Of a DNA stretch of 64,000 nt, positions 13,287 to 23,420 are shown in pieces. This stretch comes from Pempheris klunzingeri (lineage: Eukaryota; Chordata; Actinopteri; Acropomatiformes; Pempheridae). The stretch spans positions 26,590,001-26,654,000 of the forward strand of contig NC_092022.1 in assembly GCF_042242105.1 (NCBI RefSeq), read 5' to 3'. The position numbers and the translations under genes are program-made. Every line of letters begins with the position of its first letter. Within the stretch, counting starts at the first letter, position 1. The notes beneath the pieces are model-generated. The model did no database searches. It saw nothing but the letters and a program-made list of their open reading frames with translations, and was not told the origin of the DNA.

Positions 13287-16200
13287 TCATTTCCTCCTGT
13301 TGTGTGTGTCGTCCAGCTGGAGGTTCTGTAGCTGCGCACTGACGCACGGGTTCTCCGGGTTCTGCTGGTCCGGTGGCAGTGTGACGGGCCGGTTCTGGTC
13401 CTGCTCCTGGTGAAGAGGAAACACTGTGTTTAACCGCTGCACCACATCTAAACCACACGACTCTCCGATCTGGTGATCTGGTTAAGGTTTGGTTATGTTT
13501 AGGCGACTAAAACCACTCGGTTAAGCTCGTGGTGAAAAGATACCAAGGTTGATATTTGGTGGAAGACGTTCATGCTGTTTTTATCAAACAGTTTTTTATC
13601 AAACTTTATTGGAAAACACAGCAGAGAGCTGAGAGGAAATAAGAGGTCAGAGGTCCCCGAAGAGAAGATCAGTTAATAATCTGCTGTGATGTCCGGACGA
13701 AGTGGTGTTTTAACCCTGGTGTGTGAGTGACTGGTAGGTAGTAAAAGTGTTGGAACTGGTCCAGTAGATCACCTCAGCCAGCAGCCACCAAACGGCTGCA
13801 ATGGCTGCAACGTGATCCTTTGGGACAACTGCACCTGATCACAGTAGGTCCACTAAAAGAGCTTGTTTGATCCACTGACAGGCTCAGAGTGTTATTCTAA
13901 GTGTGTGACAGCATCATGGAAAGGATCCCTACAGAGAGAGACCTGGAAGATCCTTTTGGTTTAACCACAAACAGCACACACACCAGACTACATTCACTAA
14001 AATAGGGATTTTAGAGAACAGGACACAGGAGCTGCTGCTCTGCTGCTGCCTCCATCAGTCAGTGTGTTTGTGTTACTGTGTGTTACATAAATGTTGTGTT
14101 GGATCTGTACTAACCCTTAAAAAGCCCAAAGTCACACAATAACACAAACACTCTAACTGATGGAGGCAGCAGCAGAGCAGCAGCTCCTGTGTCCTGTTCT
14201 CTAAAATCCCTGTTTTAGTGAATGTAGTCTGGTGTGTGTGCTGTTTGTGGTTAAACCAAAAGGATCTTCCAGGTCTCTCTCTGTAGGGATCCTTTCCATG
14301 ATGCTGTCACACACTTAGAATAACACTCTGAGCCTGTCAGTGGATCAAACAAGCTCTTTTAGTGGACCTACTGTGATCAGGTGCAGTTGTCCCAAAGGAT
14401 CACGTTGCTGTTACTGTATTGTGAGTACCTGGTTGTGCTGTAGCTGGGAGCTGTACTGGCCCAGTGTGGAGTACAGGAACTGGTACTGCTCTGTGGTCTG
14501 GATCATACCACCCCTGCACAGGATTGGGAGGGGAGGGGGGGAAACTACGGGTTAAACATGCTGCATTTCAGGTATAACCTAAACGTGACAGCAGGGACAG
14601 AAAAAGATGAGAGACCCACCTGTCCAGTCGAAGCTGACACACAGTCTCCAGGATGTCAACCTGACCTGTTTCTCTGAGCTGCTGACAGCCGATACTGCTG
14701 GCTATAAAACAGCCTGTCCTCCCTATACCTGCACTGAGAGGAGGAGGGGGGGCAGGTTAGATTCACCAAAAGTTTTGGAATTGGTCATAGGTCTTAGTGT
14801 GTGACAGCATCATGGAAAGGATCCCTACAGAGAGAGACCTGGAAGATCCTTTTGGTTTAACCACAAACAGCACACACACCAGACTACATTCACTAAAACA
14901 GGGATTTTAGCTCACAGCACACAGGAGCTGCTGGTTTACTTCTGCCTTGATAAATTAGTTTGTTTGTGTTACTGTATGTTACTCAAATATTGTATTTGAC
15001 CTTTTAAAACACCAAAGTCACACAACAACTCAAACAAATTAACCAATCGAGGCAGCAGCAGACCAGCAACTTCTGTCTTCTGAAAGGTAAAATTACTGTT
15101 TTTATCAATGGAGTCTGGTCTGTTTAAGCGAGTGATTAAAAGACTCTTACTTACGAGGGATTTTGAACTTGTAATGGTGTATTTGCACATTAACATATTG
15201 GTGCTGCCTGTTGGTTAGTTAGTTTGTGTTACTGTGTGACTTTGGCATACATTCAGATCCAACACTATATTTGTGTATGTTGAAGTACGTTTAAATTCCA
15301 GTGAAATTTGACTGTGATTGAAGTCAGGTTGAGGGCAGACTCTCTCCATCTTCTCATGACTGCGGTGGTTTAATCTACTTCCTCTTTCTCGTTGGATCTC
15401 TAGAAACTCATCTCTTTGCATGTGGAGACACGTCGTAGGTCAGATCCGCACCACAGCCTGCACACTCACACTCTTTCATCTGTCCTCTCGGCTGTGGTTG
15501 GCTGCTCAGGTACGACGCTCTCTAACAGGAAGTAGCTTCCGACACATCCCCCGATCTGGTTTGAGGCACCGCAAGCTGGTTTTACAGTTCAGTTCCGCAG
15601 ACGCTTTCTACTGATGTACTTCACGACTTTTAATTTTGTATTTTTGAACCTTTTCAAACTTTTTGTGCTCCTTAACACCAAAGTCACACAGTAACACAAA
15701 CAAAGCAGATGACCAGCAACGCTTATGTTCTGTGAGGTAAAAGGAGTGAAAGTACCAAGTTAATGTAAAAATACTCCATTACAAGTAAAAGTCTTGCATT
15801 CAAAATCCCTCGTGAGCAAGAGTGAGAGTCTTTTAATCACTCTTCAAACAGGCCAGACTCCATTAACAAAAACAGTAATTTTATCTTTCAGAAGACAGAT
15901 GTTGCTGATAAACTGCTGCATGATTTGGCAAATTTTGAGTTGTTATGTGACTTTGGTGTTTTAAAGAGTCAGTTTGGGTCCAATACAATATTTGAGTAAC
16001 ACACAATAACACAAACACACTGACTGATGGAGGCAGCAGCAGAGCAGCAGCTCCTGAGTCCTGTTCTCTAAAATCCTTGTTTTAGTGAATGTAGTCTGGT
16101 GTGTGTGCTGTTTGTGGTTAAACCAAAAGGATCTTCCAGGTCTCTCTCTGTAGGGATCCTTTCCATGATGCTGTCACACACTTAGAATAACACTCTGAGC

Positions 16201-16859
16201 CTGTCAGTGGATCAAACAAGCTCTTTCAGTTAGGATGTGTACAGATAGGACTATAGATTTCATTACTACTCGTCCATCTTATGCTGCTGTAGACTTCATA
16301 TAACTATTGTTCTTCTCTTTAATTAAGATTTCAAGAGCAAAAGTTGTAATATTTTGAGGGAGAACTTGGTAATTTTTTGGTTTGACATGAAAAACAATTA
16401 TTCTTCTGGGTGTATCAAGCTAGCAACACTGTGAATTAGCAACCCATTGACTTTCGCCAATAATTTCTGTAACTTTTTTGTCCTTTTCAGGTGATTTTGG
16501 AGTCAAATGTCATCAGAAAACATTTGAAATAAATATTTTTTGATGTTTCAGGTCAAGAGACACAGAGACAGAGTTCCAAGCTCTGAATGTTCGCACAACT
16601 CCCAGAATCCTCATCTGCTGACGGCGAGCTGGTGAGGTGACCAGACGCGGTGATAAACGACCAACCTGCAGTGGACGACGATTGGTCCGCGAGTGAAGCC
16701 GGGGGCCGTGATTGGCTGGGAGCCGGGCGGCGGGAGGGACCTGCTGTACATCTCCACCTCCTCCACCAGCCGCAGCAGGGCAGCGGTGCATTGTGGGATG
16801 TGGTGGTCCGGCCAAGAGGTGAACCAGTAGTGTCTGACGGGACGGCGCTCCGCACACAG

Positions 16860-16903
<44 letters not shown>

Positions 16904-17666
16904 TATTATTAGAATACCCGTCAGTGCTGATGGTAAATGTAGTCCAGTAAGCAATAAACTCCTCAGTGCCGCTGTGCTGTTTGATGGGAGCGCCTACACG
17001 GACCAGGATGCATTGCTTCTGAGACTCCGTCTGGGTCAGCATCCAATAAGAACGACCGGTTCTGAAATCCATCAGAGCAGAACGATTCAGTTTCTGCCGA
17101 CATCAGAGGGAAGTTTGAGCGATATTCCTACATGGTCCTGGATGGTTCTAGATGGTTCTAGATGGTCCTGGATGGTTCTCGGTGGTCCTGGATAGTTCTA
17201 GATGGTCCTGGATGGTTCTAGATGGTCCTGGATGGTTCTGGATGGTTCTAGATGGTCCTGGATGGTTCTAGATGGTCCTGGATGGTTCTCGGTGGTCCTG
17301 GATAGTCCTTGGTGGTCCTGGATAGTTCTAGATGGTCCTGGATGGTTCTAGATGGTCCTGGATGGTTCTGGATGGTTCTAGATGGTCCTGGATGGTTCTC
17401 GGTGGTCCTGGATAGTCCTTGGTGGTCCTGGATAGTTCTAGATGGTCCTGGATGGTCCTCTGTGGTCCTGGATGGTCCTCGGTGGTCCTGAATGGTATTG
17501 GATGGTTCTGGACGGTCCTCTTGGTCCGGATCCTTGTGTACAGCTGCAGTCTCGGCCTGTCTGCGTTCCTTCTGTATAATCCAGCTCCAATGAATCCGGC
17601 GGAACATCCTCTGATTCTGGTTCTGGTACTAATTCTGGTCCTGGTTCTGGTCCTGGTTCAGGTTCA

Positions 17667-17699
<33 letters not shown>

Positions 17700-19328
17700 C
17701 CTGGTCCTGGTTCTGGTTCTGGTTCTGATTGAAACGCTTCACTAACACTGAGGAGAACAAGCAGGTTTGGTTTTGCCGTCTAAAGGTGAGTTCTGTACCT
17801 GGATCTCCATGTCGGTGACAGTAAACCCGTCTTTCTGTCGGCTGTCTCTCACTCTGAAGAGGAATCTGCCGAATCGGCTCGTCTCCTCCTCCTCCTCCTC
17901 CTCCTCCTCCTCCTCCTCCTCCTCCTGCTCCTCCTCTTCATCCTCCTCCTCCTCCTCCTTCACCCTTCTGCTCCTCTCCCTCGGCTGTGGCCAGTACAGC
18001 TCACATTTCTGGAAGAAACACCACAAACTTTTAGAAGAAGTCTGCAGGAGGAAGAGGAGGAGGAGGAGGAGGAGCAGGGGGAGGAGGAGAAGGAGGAAGA
18101 GGAGCAGAAGCAGGAGGAGAAGGAGGAAGAGGAGGAGGAGGGGGAAGAGAAGGAGGAGGAAGGACAAAGGAGGAGGAGGAGAAGGAGGAAGAGCAGCAGC
18201 AGCAGGAGGAGGAGAAGGAGGAGCAGGAGGAGGAGCAGCAGGAGCAGCAGGAGCAGCAGCAGCACCTCCCCACCTCGTTGCTCTCCTTCAGCCTGGTCAC
18301 CATGACGATGATGCTGCTCCCCTCCTGCCACATCATGTCCCAGAAGTCCCCCACAGTGTGAAGCATCGGGCCCTGGGTGGCAATGAAGGACCTCGGAGCC
18401 CCTCGGTACCCCTGTAGGGAGACGATCAATACAGCAATACACCGATCAATACAGCTCACAGCGATCAATACAGCGATACACTGATCAATACAGCGATCAA
18501 TACAGCGATCAATACAGCTCACAGCGATCAATACAGCAATACAATCAATCAATCAGTCAAACAGATTTTCAGCTTGTTTGTTTTTGACAAACTCAAAAGT
18601 TCGTCTCCTCTGATCGATACAGCAGGAAGTGAACGATCACTGAGCGTCCAATCAGCAGCCGTGTTTATCTACACCTTCATCTACACCTTCATCTTCACCT
18701 TTATCTTCATCTTTATCTTCACCTTCATCTACACCTTTATCTTCACCTTCATCTACACCTTTATCTTCACCTTTATCTTCATCTTTATCTTCACCTTCAT
18801 CTACACCTTTATCTTCACCTTCATCTACACCTTTATCTTCACCTTTATCTTCATCTTTATCTTCACCTTTATCTTCACCTTTATCTTCATCTTTATCTTC
18901 ACCTTTATCTACACCTTCATCTTCACCTTTATCTACACCTTTATCTTCACCTTCATCTACACCTTCATCTTCACCTTTATCTTCACCTTTATCTTCACCT
19001 TCATCTTCACCTTTATCTTCACCTTCATCTACACTTTATCTTAACCTTCATCTACACCTTCATCTACACCTTTATCTTCACCTTTATCTTCACCTTCATC
19101 TTCACCTTTATCTACACCTTCATCTACACTTTATCTTAACCTTCATCTACACCTTCATCTTCACCTTTATCTTCACCTTCATCTACACCTTCATCTACAC
19201 TTTATCTTAACCTTCATCTACACCTTCATCTACACCTTCATCTACATGCGTGTTTGCAGCTTCACGTCGAGCTTCATGAGTTCAGGAGGAGCAGCAGGTG
19301 TTTCTGCAGCAACTGTCAGCAGGTGAGT

Positions 19329-19381
<53 letters not shown>

Positions 19382-19521
19382 GTGAGGGATGCGTGGGCTG
19401 GGGGGGAGGGTGAGTCAGGGACATGTCACTTCCTCCCTCACTTCCTGTGGTTTTCCTGGTTGTCAGACTGACGCTGACAAACCGACGGCTCATATCTGAG
19501 TTTCTGCTTGTTTAGCTGTCC

Positions 19522-19594
<73 letters not shown>

Positions 19595-21536
19595 AGAAGA
19601 CGCCCACGCTGAGTGACAGCGCTGTCACATGCTATCGGCTTGTTTGCTTTTTGATAAAACACTGCAGGAAACATGTTTTAATCAATAATGAAATAAAGTA
19701 ACTGAACTGTCTCCTCAGTACTTCTTCATGCTGTGAATAAAGACATGAGGGAGGAACATTAAAATCCTTTTGCTGATCTTTTAAACCCTCTGAACTCTCT
19801 AAACGCTTCTTCTTCTTCTTCTTCATGTCCCTAAAATGTGTCCAACCTCAGCTAGAAGGTTCCAGAAGTCACTAAAGCAGAATGAGTGAGAAAAGACTTC
19901 AGACATGTTGTTCATCAGAGGAGACTAAAGAGAGACAGAGAACATGTTGATCCAGAACAACAGTGGATGTAGAAACAGAGACTAAAGATAAACGAAATGT
20001 GTGAATTGTCCAGTGCAGAACTTCCATTGAAAATCTGCCGTTTTAACGTTGTGTGAAACATCAGCAGGGTTTCAGGATCTGGAAAGCTGATTCAAATGAA
20101 GGAATGAAGTTAGACTCTGACCCTGATGTAGTTGGCGTTGATGTAGCGGTCCGGCCCCGCCTCCTCCTCCGCGCTCCTCAGGATCACCCGGCTCTCAGGG
20201 TCTAAACGGTAAAAACAGCAAACCACAACGGTGAACAAGAGGAAAACTGAGTCTGCTGAGTTTCTACTGAGCACAGGAGGACGGTGGAGTTACTGACTGG
20301 GTAGGATGGTTTTGTATCTGTCTTTGATTAAGTGTCCTGGAACGTCGAGCTCTGCAGGACTCACAAAGTTCGGAGGGATCTTCTGTGGGGGAGACAGGGA
20401 CGGGCTGGACGTTAAAACAAACACACCTCATCTCACGCAGAGCTCAGGTGTAAGAAGTTAGCATGAATGTCCACACAGGAGGGATGTGTGTTTAGAAAGA
20501 AGGCCAATTAAGCAAACAAATCTGCATTTCAAAGGGCAAATTCAGTCATTTTAATTCTGGACATTCTTCTCACATAGTTTGGGTTCAAGAAAGTGTTGGA
20601 ATTGGTCCAGTAGATGAAGTAAAATTGCTGTTTTTGTCAATGGAGTCTGGTGTGTTTGCAGAGAGCGATATTACGGCCTGTTTGAGGTGATCTACTGAGC
20701 CAATACCAACAGCTTCTATCCCTACAAGTCATTCAGACACCAAGACATGTAAAAATAGAGCCCAGGTTTAAAGATACTGAAGTTTTCTTTAAATCTTGAT
20801 CTCTCAGGAACATCAGGAAGTTGCTGTGTGCGATAAATCCATCACGCCGTTACCTGATACTCTGCATTCAGCGTGTTTGTGTCGGCGGCGGCCTGCAGCA
20901 GCGTGGCGTGCGTGAGCGGTCGGGAGGAGGTGTGAAGCAGCTGAAGCCACACCTCCTTTGGGGTGGAGACAGAGCAAACAGGCTCCGCCCCCAGGGTGCT
21001 CACGTCCAATAGCAGAGAGAGGTTGGAGCCCCGCCTACAAACAAAGAGCCCAATCAGGAAACGAGAAATTGATCTAGAAAACATTTTTATCTTCAGGAAA
21101 CTGAGGTCATTTCTGGAATACAACAATATTTTTGGACAGTAAAACATCTTTTAGGAAGAAAATTCAGACAATTTGGGAAATCAGACATTTTTAGAAAGAC
21201 TTTTTTTAAAGTAAGAAATCAGCAAAACAGATATTTTGTGCCGGTGGTATGAATATTTTTGGAGAACCGTCTTACAAAAGTAGAGAGTTTTTACATTTTC
21301 ACAAAGCGAAGACATTTTTTGAAAAGTGAGGATATTTCTGCAGAGTCCAGACAAGTTTGGAACATTAATACGTTTAGTAAAGTTATAACACGTGTGATAT
21401 TTGAAGATGTGTGAGTGGTTGATACCCACCTCTCCTGTAGACGGACCGAGGGCTTGCGTGGAGGCGTGGTCATGGGTGGGGGCGTGGTCGGCTCCTCAGC
21501 AGGGGGGGAGGCTGCGTGCACTGCCGACATGCTCAT
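13287..21536 (-). CDS. ptpn7: tyrosine-protein phosphatase non-receptor type 7 (HePTP-like), ten coding exons
   Basis: PTPN7 is a cytosolic phosphatase that binds ERK and p38 and dephosphorylates their activation-loop tyrosine. Exons on the minus strand: 21536-21430, 21034-20854, 20382-20298, 20201-20122, 18411-18274, 18008-17799, 16859-16666, 14733-14620, 14513-14429 and 13406-13287. All are GT-AG and phase-consistent, giving 437 aa against 360 in human. The kinase-interaction motif [12 protein letters not shown] (36-47) includes the PKA-site Ser39 that controls MAPK binding in the family. Other motifs are the WPD loop (283-285), the signature [10 protein letters not shown] with catalytic Cys331 and Arg337, and the Q-loop pair around Gln375-Gln379. 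Odd features: exon 6 carries a roughly 25-residue Glu-rich insertion (about 215-239) between the YWP motif and the following strand, and exon 10 adds a 39-residue Gln/Asn/Pro-rich tail of uncertain reality. The gene lies directly upstream of arl8a, as in mammals. Confidence 0.93.
13715..14410. mobile_element. near-complete fold-back element in ptpn7 intron 9
   Basis: A palindrome of about 0.7 kb. The left arm runs from the 'gtgagtgactggtaggtagt' end through 'acctggaagatccttttggt' and 'ggagctgctgctctgctgct'. The right arm repeats these as the reverse complement, ending at 'gatcacgttg'. The spacer is only about 60-80 bp. There are no open frames, so this is the non-autonomous fold-back/MITE pattern. 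Its right end lies about 20 bp from the exon 9 splice donor, and the outermost part of the right arm is missing. Confidence 0.8.
14790..15170. mobile_element. fold-back element, rearranged copy in ptpn7 intron 7
   Basis: Shares 'gacagcatcatggaaaggat' and 'cacaccagactacattcact' with the 13.7-kb copy, then passes into the variant inner arm seen at 5.3 kb ('tttttatcaatggagtctgg'). It is therefore a chimera of two arm subtypes. Confidence 0.65.
15660..16235. mobile_element. fold-back element, second copy in ptpn7 intron 7
   Basis: Begins with the 'caccaaagtcacacagtaac' inner word and ends 'gtcagtggatcaaacaagct'. It carries both the 'ccagactccattaacaaaaa' arm and the 'aaaggatcttccaggtctct' arm, in mixed order, like the 14.8-kb copy. 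Confidence 0.65.
16863..16901. repeat. CA microsatellite at ptpn7 exon 7 acceptor
   Basis: On the gene strand this is a GT run followed at once by GCAG and exon 7, so the 3' splice site lies inside the microsatellite. It is the second such case in the window (see arl8a exon 2). Confidence 0.95.
17128..17522. repeat. 10-bp minisatellite in ptpn7 intron 6
   Basis: About 39 units of a ten-base repeat alternating between TGGTCCTGGA and TGGTTCTAGA, with higher-order blocks of roughly 100-120 bp repeated. It gives open frames on both strands with no stop codons; these are artefacts. Confidence 0.95.
17603..17730. repeat. hexamer repeat CTGGTT in ptpn7 intron 6
   Basis: Tandem CTGGTT/CTGGTC units over about 125 bp, next to exon 6 on its downstream side in gene orientation. 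Confidence 0.95.
17882..17962 (-). repeat. coding GAG trinucleotide repeat in ptpn7 exon 6
   Basis: The plus strand reads CTC/TCC triplets; on the gene strand these are GAG codons in frame. They encode a Glu run broken by one Asp and one Gln, within the phosphatase domain. All units are triplets, so frame is kept. Confidence 0.9.
18047..18265. repeat. purine/pyrimidine tract filling ptpn7 intron 5
   Basis: About 215 of the 265 bp of intron 5 are GGA-type purine on the plus strand, hence CTCC pyrimidine on the gene strand. It is complementary to the GAG repeat of exon 6, with the exon 6 acceptor between them. Confidence 0.95.
18422..18556. repeat. minisatellite of GATCAATACAGC-type units
   Basis: Tandem imperfect copies of 'gatcaatacagc' with 'tcacagc' variants, in ptpn7 intron 4, about ten bases upstream of exon 5 on the gene strand. 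Confidence 0.9.
18664..19244. repeat. 12-bp minisatellite (ATCTTCACCTTT), 580 bp
   Basis: Nearly 50 units of 'atcttcacctt(t/c)' and 'atctacaccttc' in ptpn7 intron 4. Higher-order 60-bp blocks recur. The long plus-strand frame of alternating Phe-Ile-Thr is an artefact of the repeat. Confidence 0.95.
19330..19592. repeat. two long AC microsatellites
   Basis: AC runs at 19330-19377 (about 48 bp) and 19523-19592 (about 70 bp), separated by 145 bp of unique sequence in ptpn7 intron 4. Confidence 0.95.
20585..20775. mobile_element. fold-back element fragment in ptpn7 intron 2
   Basis: Contains 'aaagtgttggaattggtcca' and 'tttttgtcaatggagtctgg' followed by 'gaggtgatctactg', which are arms of the same family, heavily deleted. 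Confidence 0.55.
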
Positions 21537-21654
21537 GGTGTGTGTGTGTGTGTGTGTGTTTGAGTCGGTCTCAGCTGTTCATCACAACACCACGCTGATA
21601 GAGAGAGAGAAGGACCATTAAAATGATAGAAACACCACTGAAGGACTATTTAAC

Positions 21655-22222
21655 TAAAAAATGATTAGTAGGTACAAAATGTTTGGAATTGGTCCAGCAG
21701 ACCAGCAAACACACCAGACTCCATTAACAAAAACAGTAATTTTACCTTTCAGAAGACAGAAGATGCTGGTCTGCTGCTGCCTCGATCGGTTAATTTGTTT
21801 GAGTTGTTATGTGACTTTGGTTTTTAAAGGGTTAATTTGGATCCGGTACAATATTTGAGTGACCTATAATAACACAAACAAACTAATTTATCAAGCCAAC
21901 AGCAGAGCAGCAGCTCCTGTGTCCTGTTCTCTAAAATCCCTGTTTTAGTGAATGTAGTCTGGTGTGTGTGCTGTTTGTGGTTAAACCAAAAGGATCTTCC
22001 AGGTCTCTCTCTGTAGGGATCCTTTCCATGATGCTGTCACACACTTAGAATAACACTCTGAGCCTGTCAGTGGATCAAACAAGCTCTTTTAGTGGACCTA
22101 CTGTGATCAGGTGCAGTTGTCCCAAAGGATCACGTTGCAGCCATTGCAGCCCGTTTGGTGGCTGCTGGCTGAGGTGATCTACTGGACCAGTTCCAACACT
22201 TTTACTACCTACCAGTCATTTC
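21655..22222. mobile_element. fold-back element in ptpn7 5' intron
   Basis: The right arm is the most complete in the window, running through 'ttgcagcccgtttggtggct' to 'acttttactacctaccagtc', the reverse complement of the left outer end at 28232. The left arm starts near 'acaaaatgtttggaattggt'. It lies between the first coding exon and the probable 5' UTR exon of ptpn7. Confidence 0.75.
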
Positions 22223-22529
22223 AGTCTGAATTCCACAAAACACTCAAATTCAAAACTCAAACCAGTCAGTATCTGGACTGTGAACTCCTGATCTTTAAGT
22301 GTAACGTTGACACCGTTATCCCACAATGCAAAGCAAAAAGGAATCAGAGTTTAGAAAATCTTTTAATCGCCAGAAAACAAAAAAACAGTTTCTGCTTCTC
22401 AACTGAGGAGATCTGCCGATATTACAACAATATTTCACCTCATTAAAGGATGTGAATCCTGACATTTACTCCAGCAGCAGCAGCCCTTCGTCTCAGGCAC
22501 TTCTCTAACAACAAGAACGCTGCACTCAC

Positions 22530-22650
22530 CGCTCCGTCTTCCCTCCAGAGCCTCCAGTCTGCAGCTCAGACTGACTGAAGAGCTCCGGTAGCTCCGGCTG
22601 CACGTGCTTCTGCTGACGGCTGCAGCAGAAGCACTTTGTTGTCGTCGCCT
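22530..22650 (-). promoter_or_regulatory. probable ptpn7 5' UTR exon and promoter
   Basis: On the gene strand a GC-richer stretch ends at 22530 with AGCG followed by GTGAGT, a strong splice donor, and has no long open frame. The first coding exon (21536) is preceded by a CA run and a plausible acceptor ('gaacag' or 'ctgag') near 21575. The 5' limit is not visible. Confidence 0.45.
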
Positions 22651-22729
22651 CAATTAAGGAAGTTTGATATGACAAGTAAATTATTGATGCGATGACGAGG
22701 TGAAGCTCCCCCCAGACCTGTCATCAGTG

Positions 22730-22734
22730 AGTGT

Positions 22735-22782
<48 letters not shown>

Positions 22783-22880
22783 CCACATCAGTTAGGATCC
22801 GAAACGTTTCAGTGTGTCTCCATCGGAAGAGAGTTTCCTCACAGCAGGAAGTCAGCACACCCACACTGACTCAACACACA

Positions 22881-22927
<47 letters not shown>
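22730..22927. repeat. TG and CA microsatellites in opposite orientation
   Basis: A TG run (22730-22780) and a CA run (22882-22927), each about 45-50 bp and 100 bp apart. They are complementary and could pair as a hairpin. Confidence 0.9.
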
Positions 22928-22930
<3 letters not shown>

Positions 22931-23061
22931 AGTTGACGAACTGAAATGTAAAGACAGTCCAACATGACGAAGTGACATGTTTCAGAATCACTATTTAAAG
23001 CTCTCACGCTTTAACACATTTTGATCGGTGTGTTTCGGAGGCCATCTTTCTTTGTGTCCCT

Positions 23062-23064
<3 letters not shown>

Positions 23065-23140
<76 letters not shown>
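23065..23140. repeat. CA microsatellite
   Basis: A 76-bp CA run with one G substitution near its middle. Confidence 0.95.
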
Positions 23141-23143
<3 letters not shown>

Positions 23144-23144
23144 T

Positions 23145-23420
23145 GGCCGCCGCCATTTTGGCTCAGCCACCTCCACGGCTGCATTATGACATCAGAGGTG
23201 AGAGTCGCCGATGCCGGCCCAGACACAAAATGGCGGCCAGAACACTGCCGGGCCGCCCTCCGGCCGACGGGACCCGCTCAGGTTCTGTGTTGGCAGCCGG
23301 TGGTTATCGTCTCTTTGGCCGACTGCTCCGGAGCGAGCTAATGTCGGGTTTACGCTAACTAGTGGGAACTGCCGCCATGTTGGTCAGACCGCTGTTGTGG
23401 GACTGATTTTACACCCCCGA
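23145..23420. promoter_or_regulatory. CpG-rich island with YY1-like sites
   Basis: A short GC/CpG-rich stretch with three YY1-type cores (GCCGCCATTTTGG at 23148, AAAATGGCGGCC at 23228, GCCGCCATGTTGG near 23371). It lies about 500 bp upstream of the probable ptpn7 first exon, so it may be a distal part of that promoter or a separate bidirectional start. No coding exon can be tied to it. Confidence 0.35.

Noticed and set aside
18574-19044. 156-aa plus-strand frame of alternating Phe/Ile/Thr
   Set aside because: Entirely within the ptpn7 intron 4 minisatellite.
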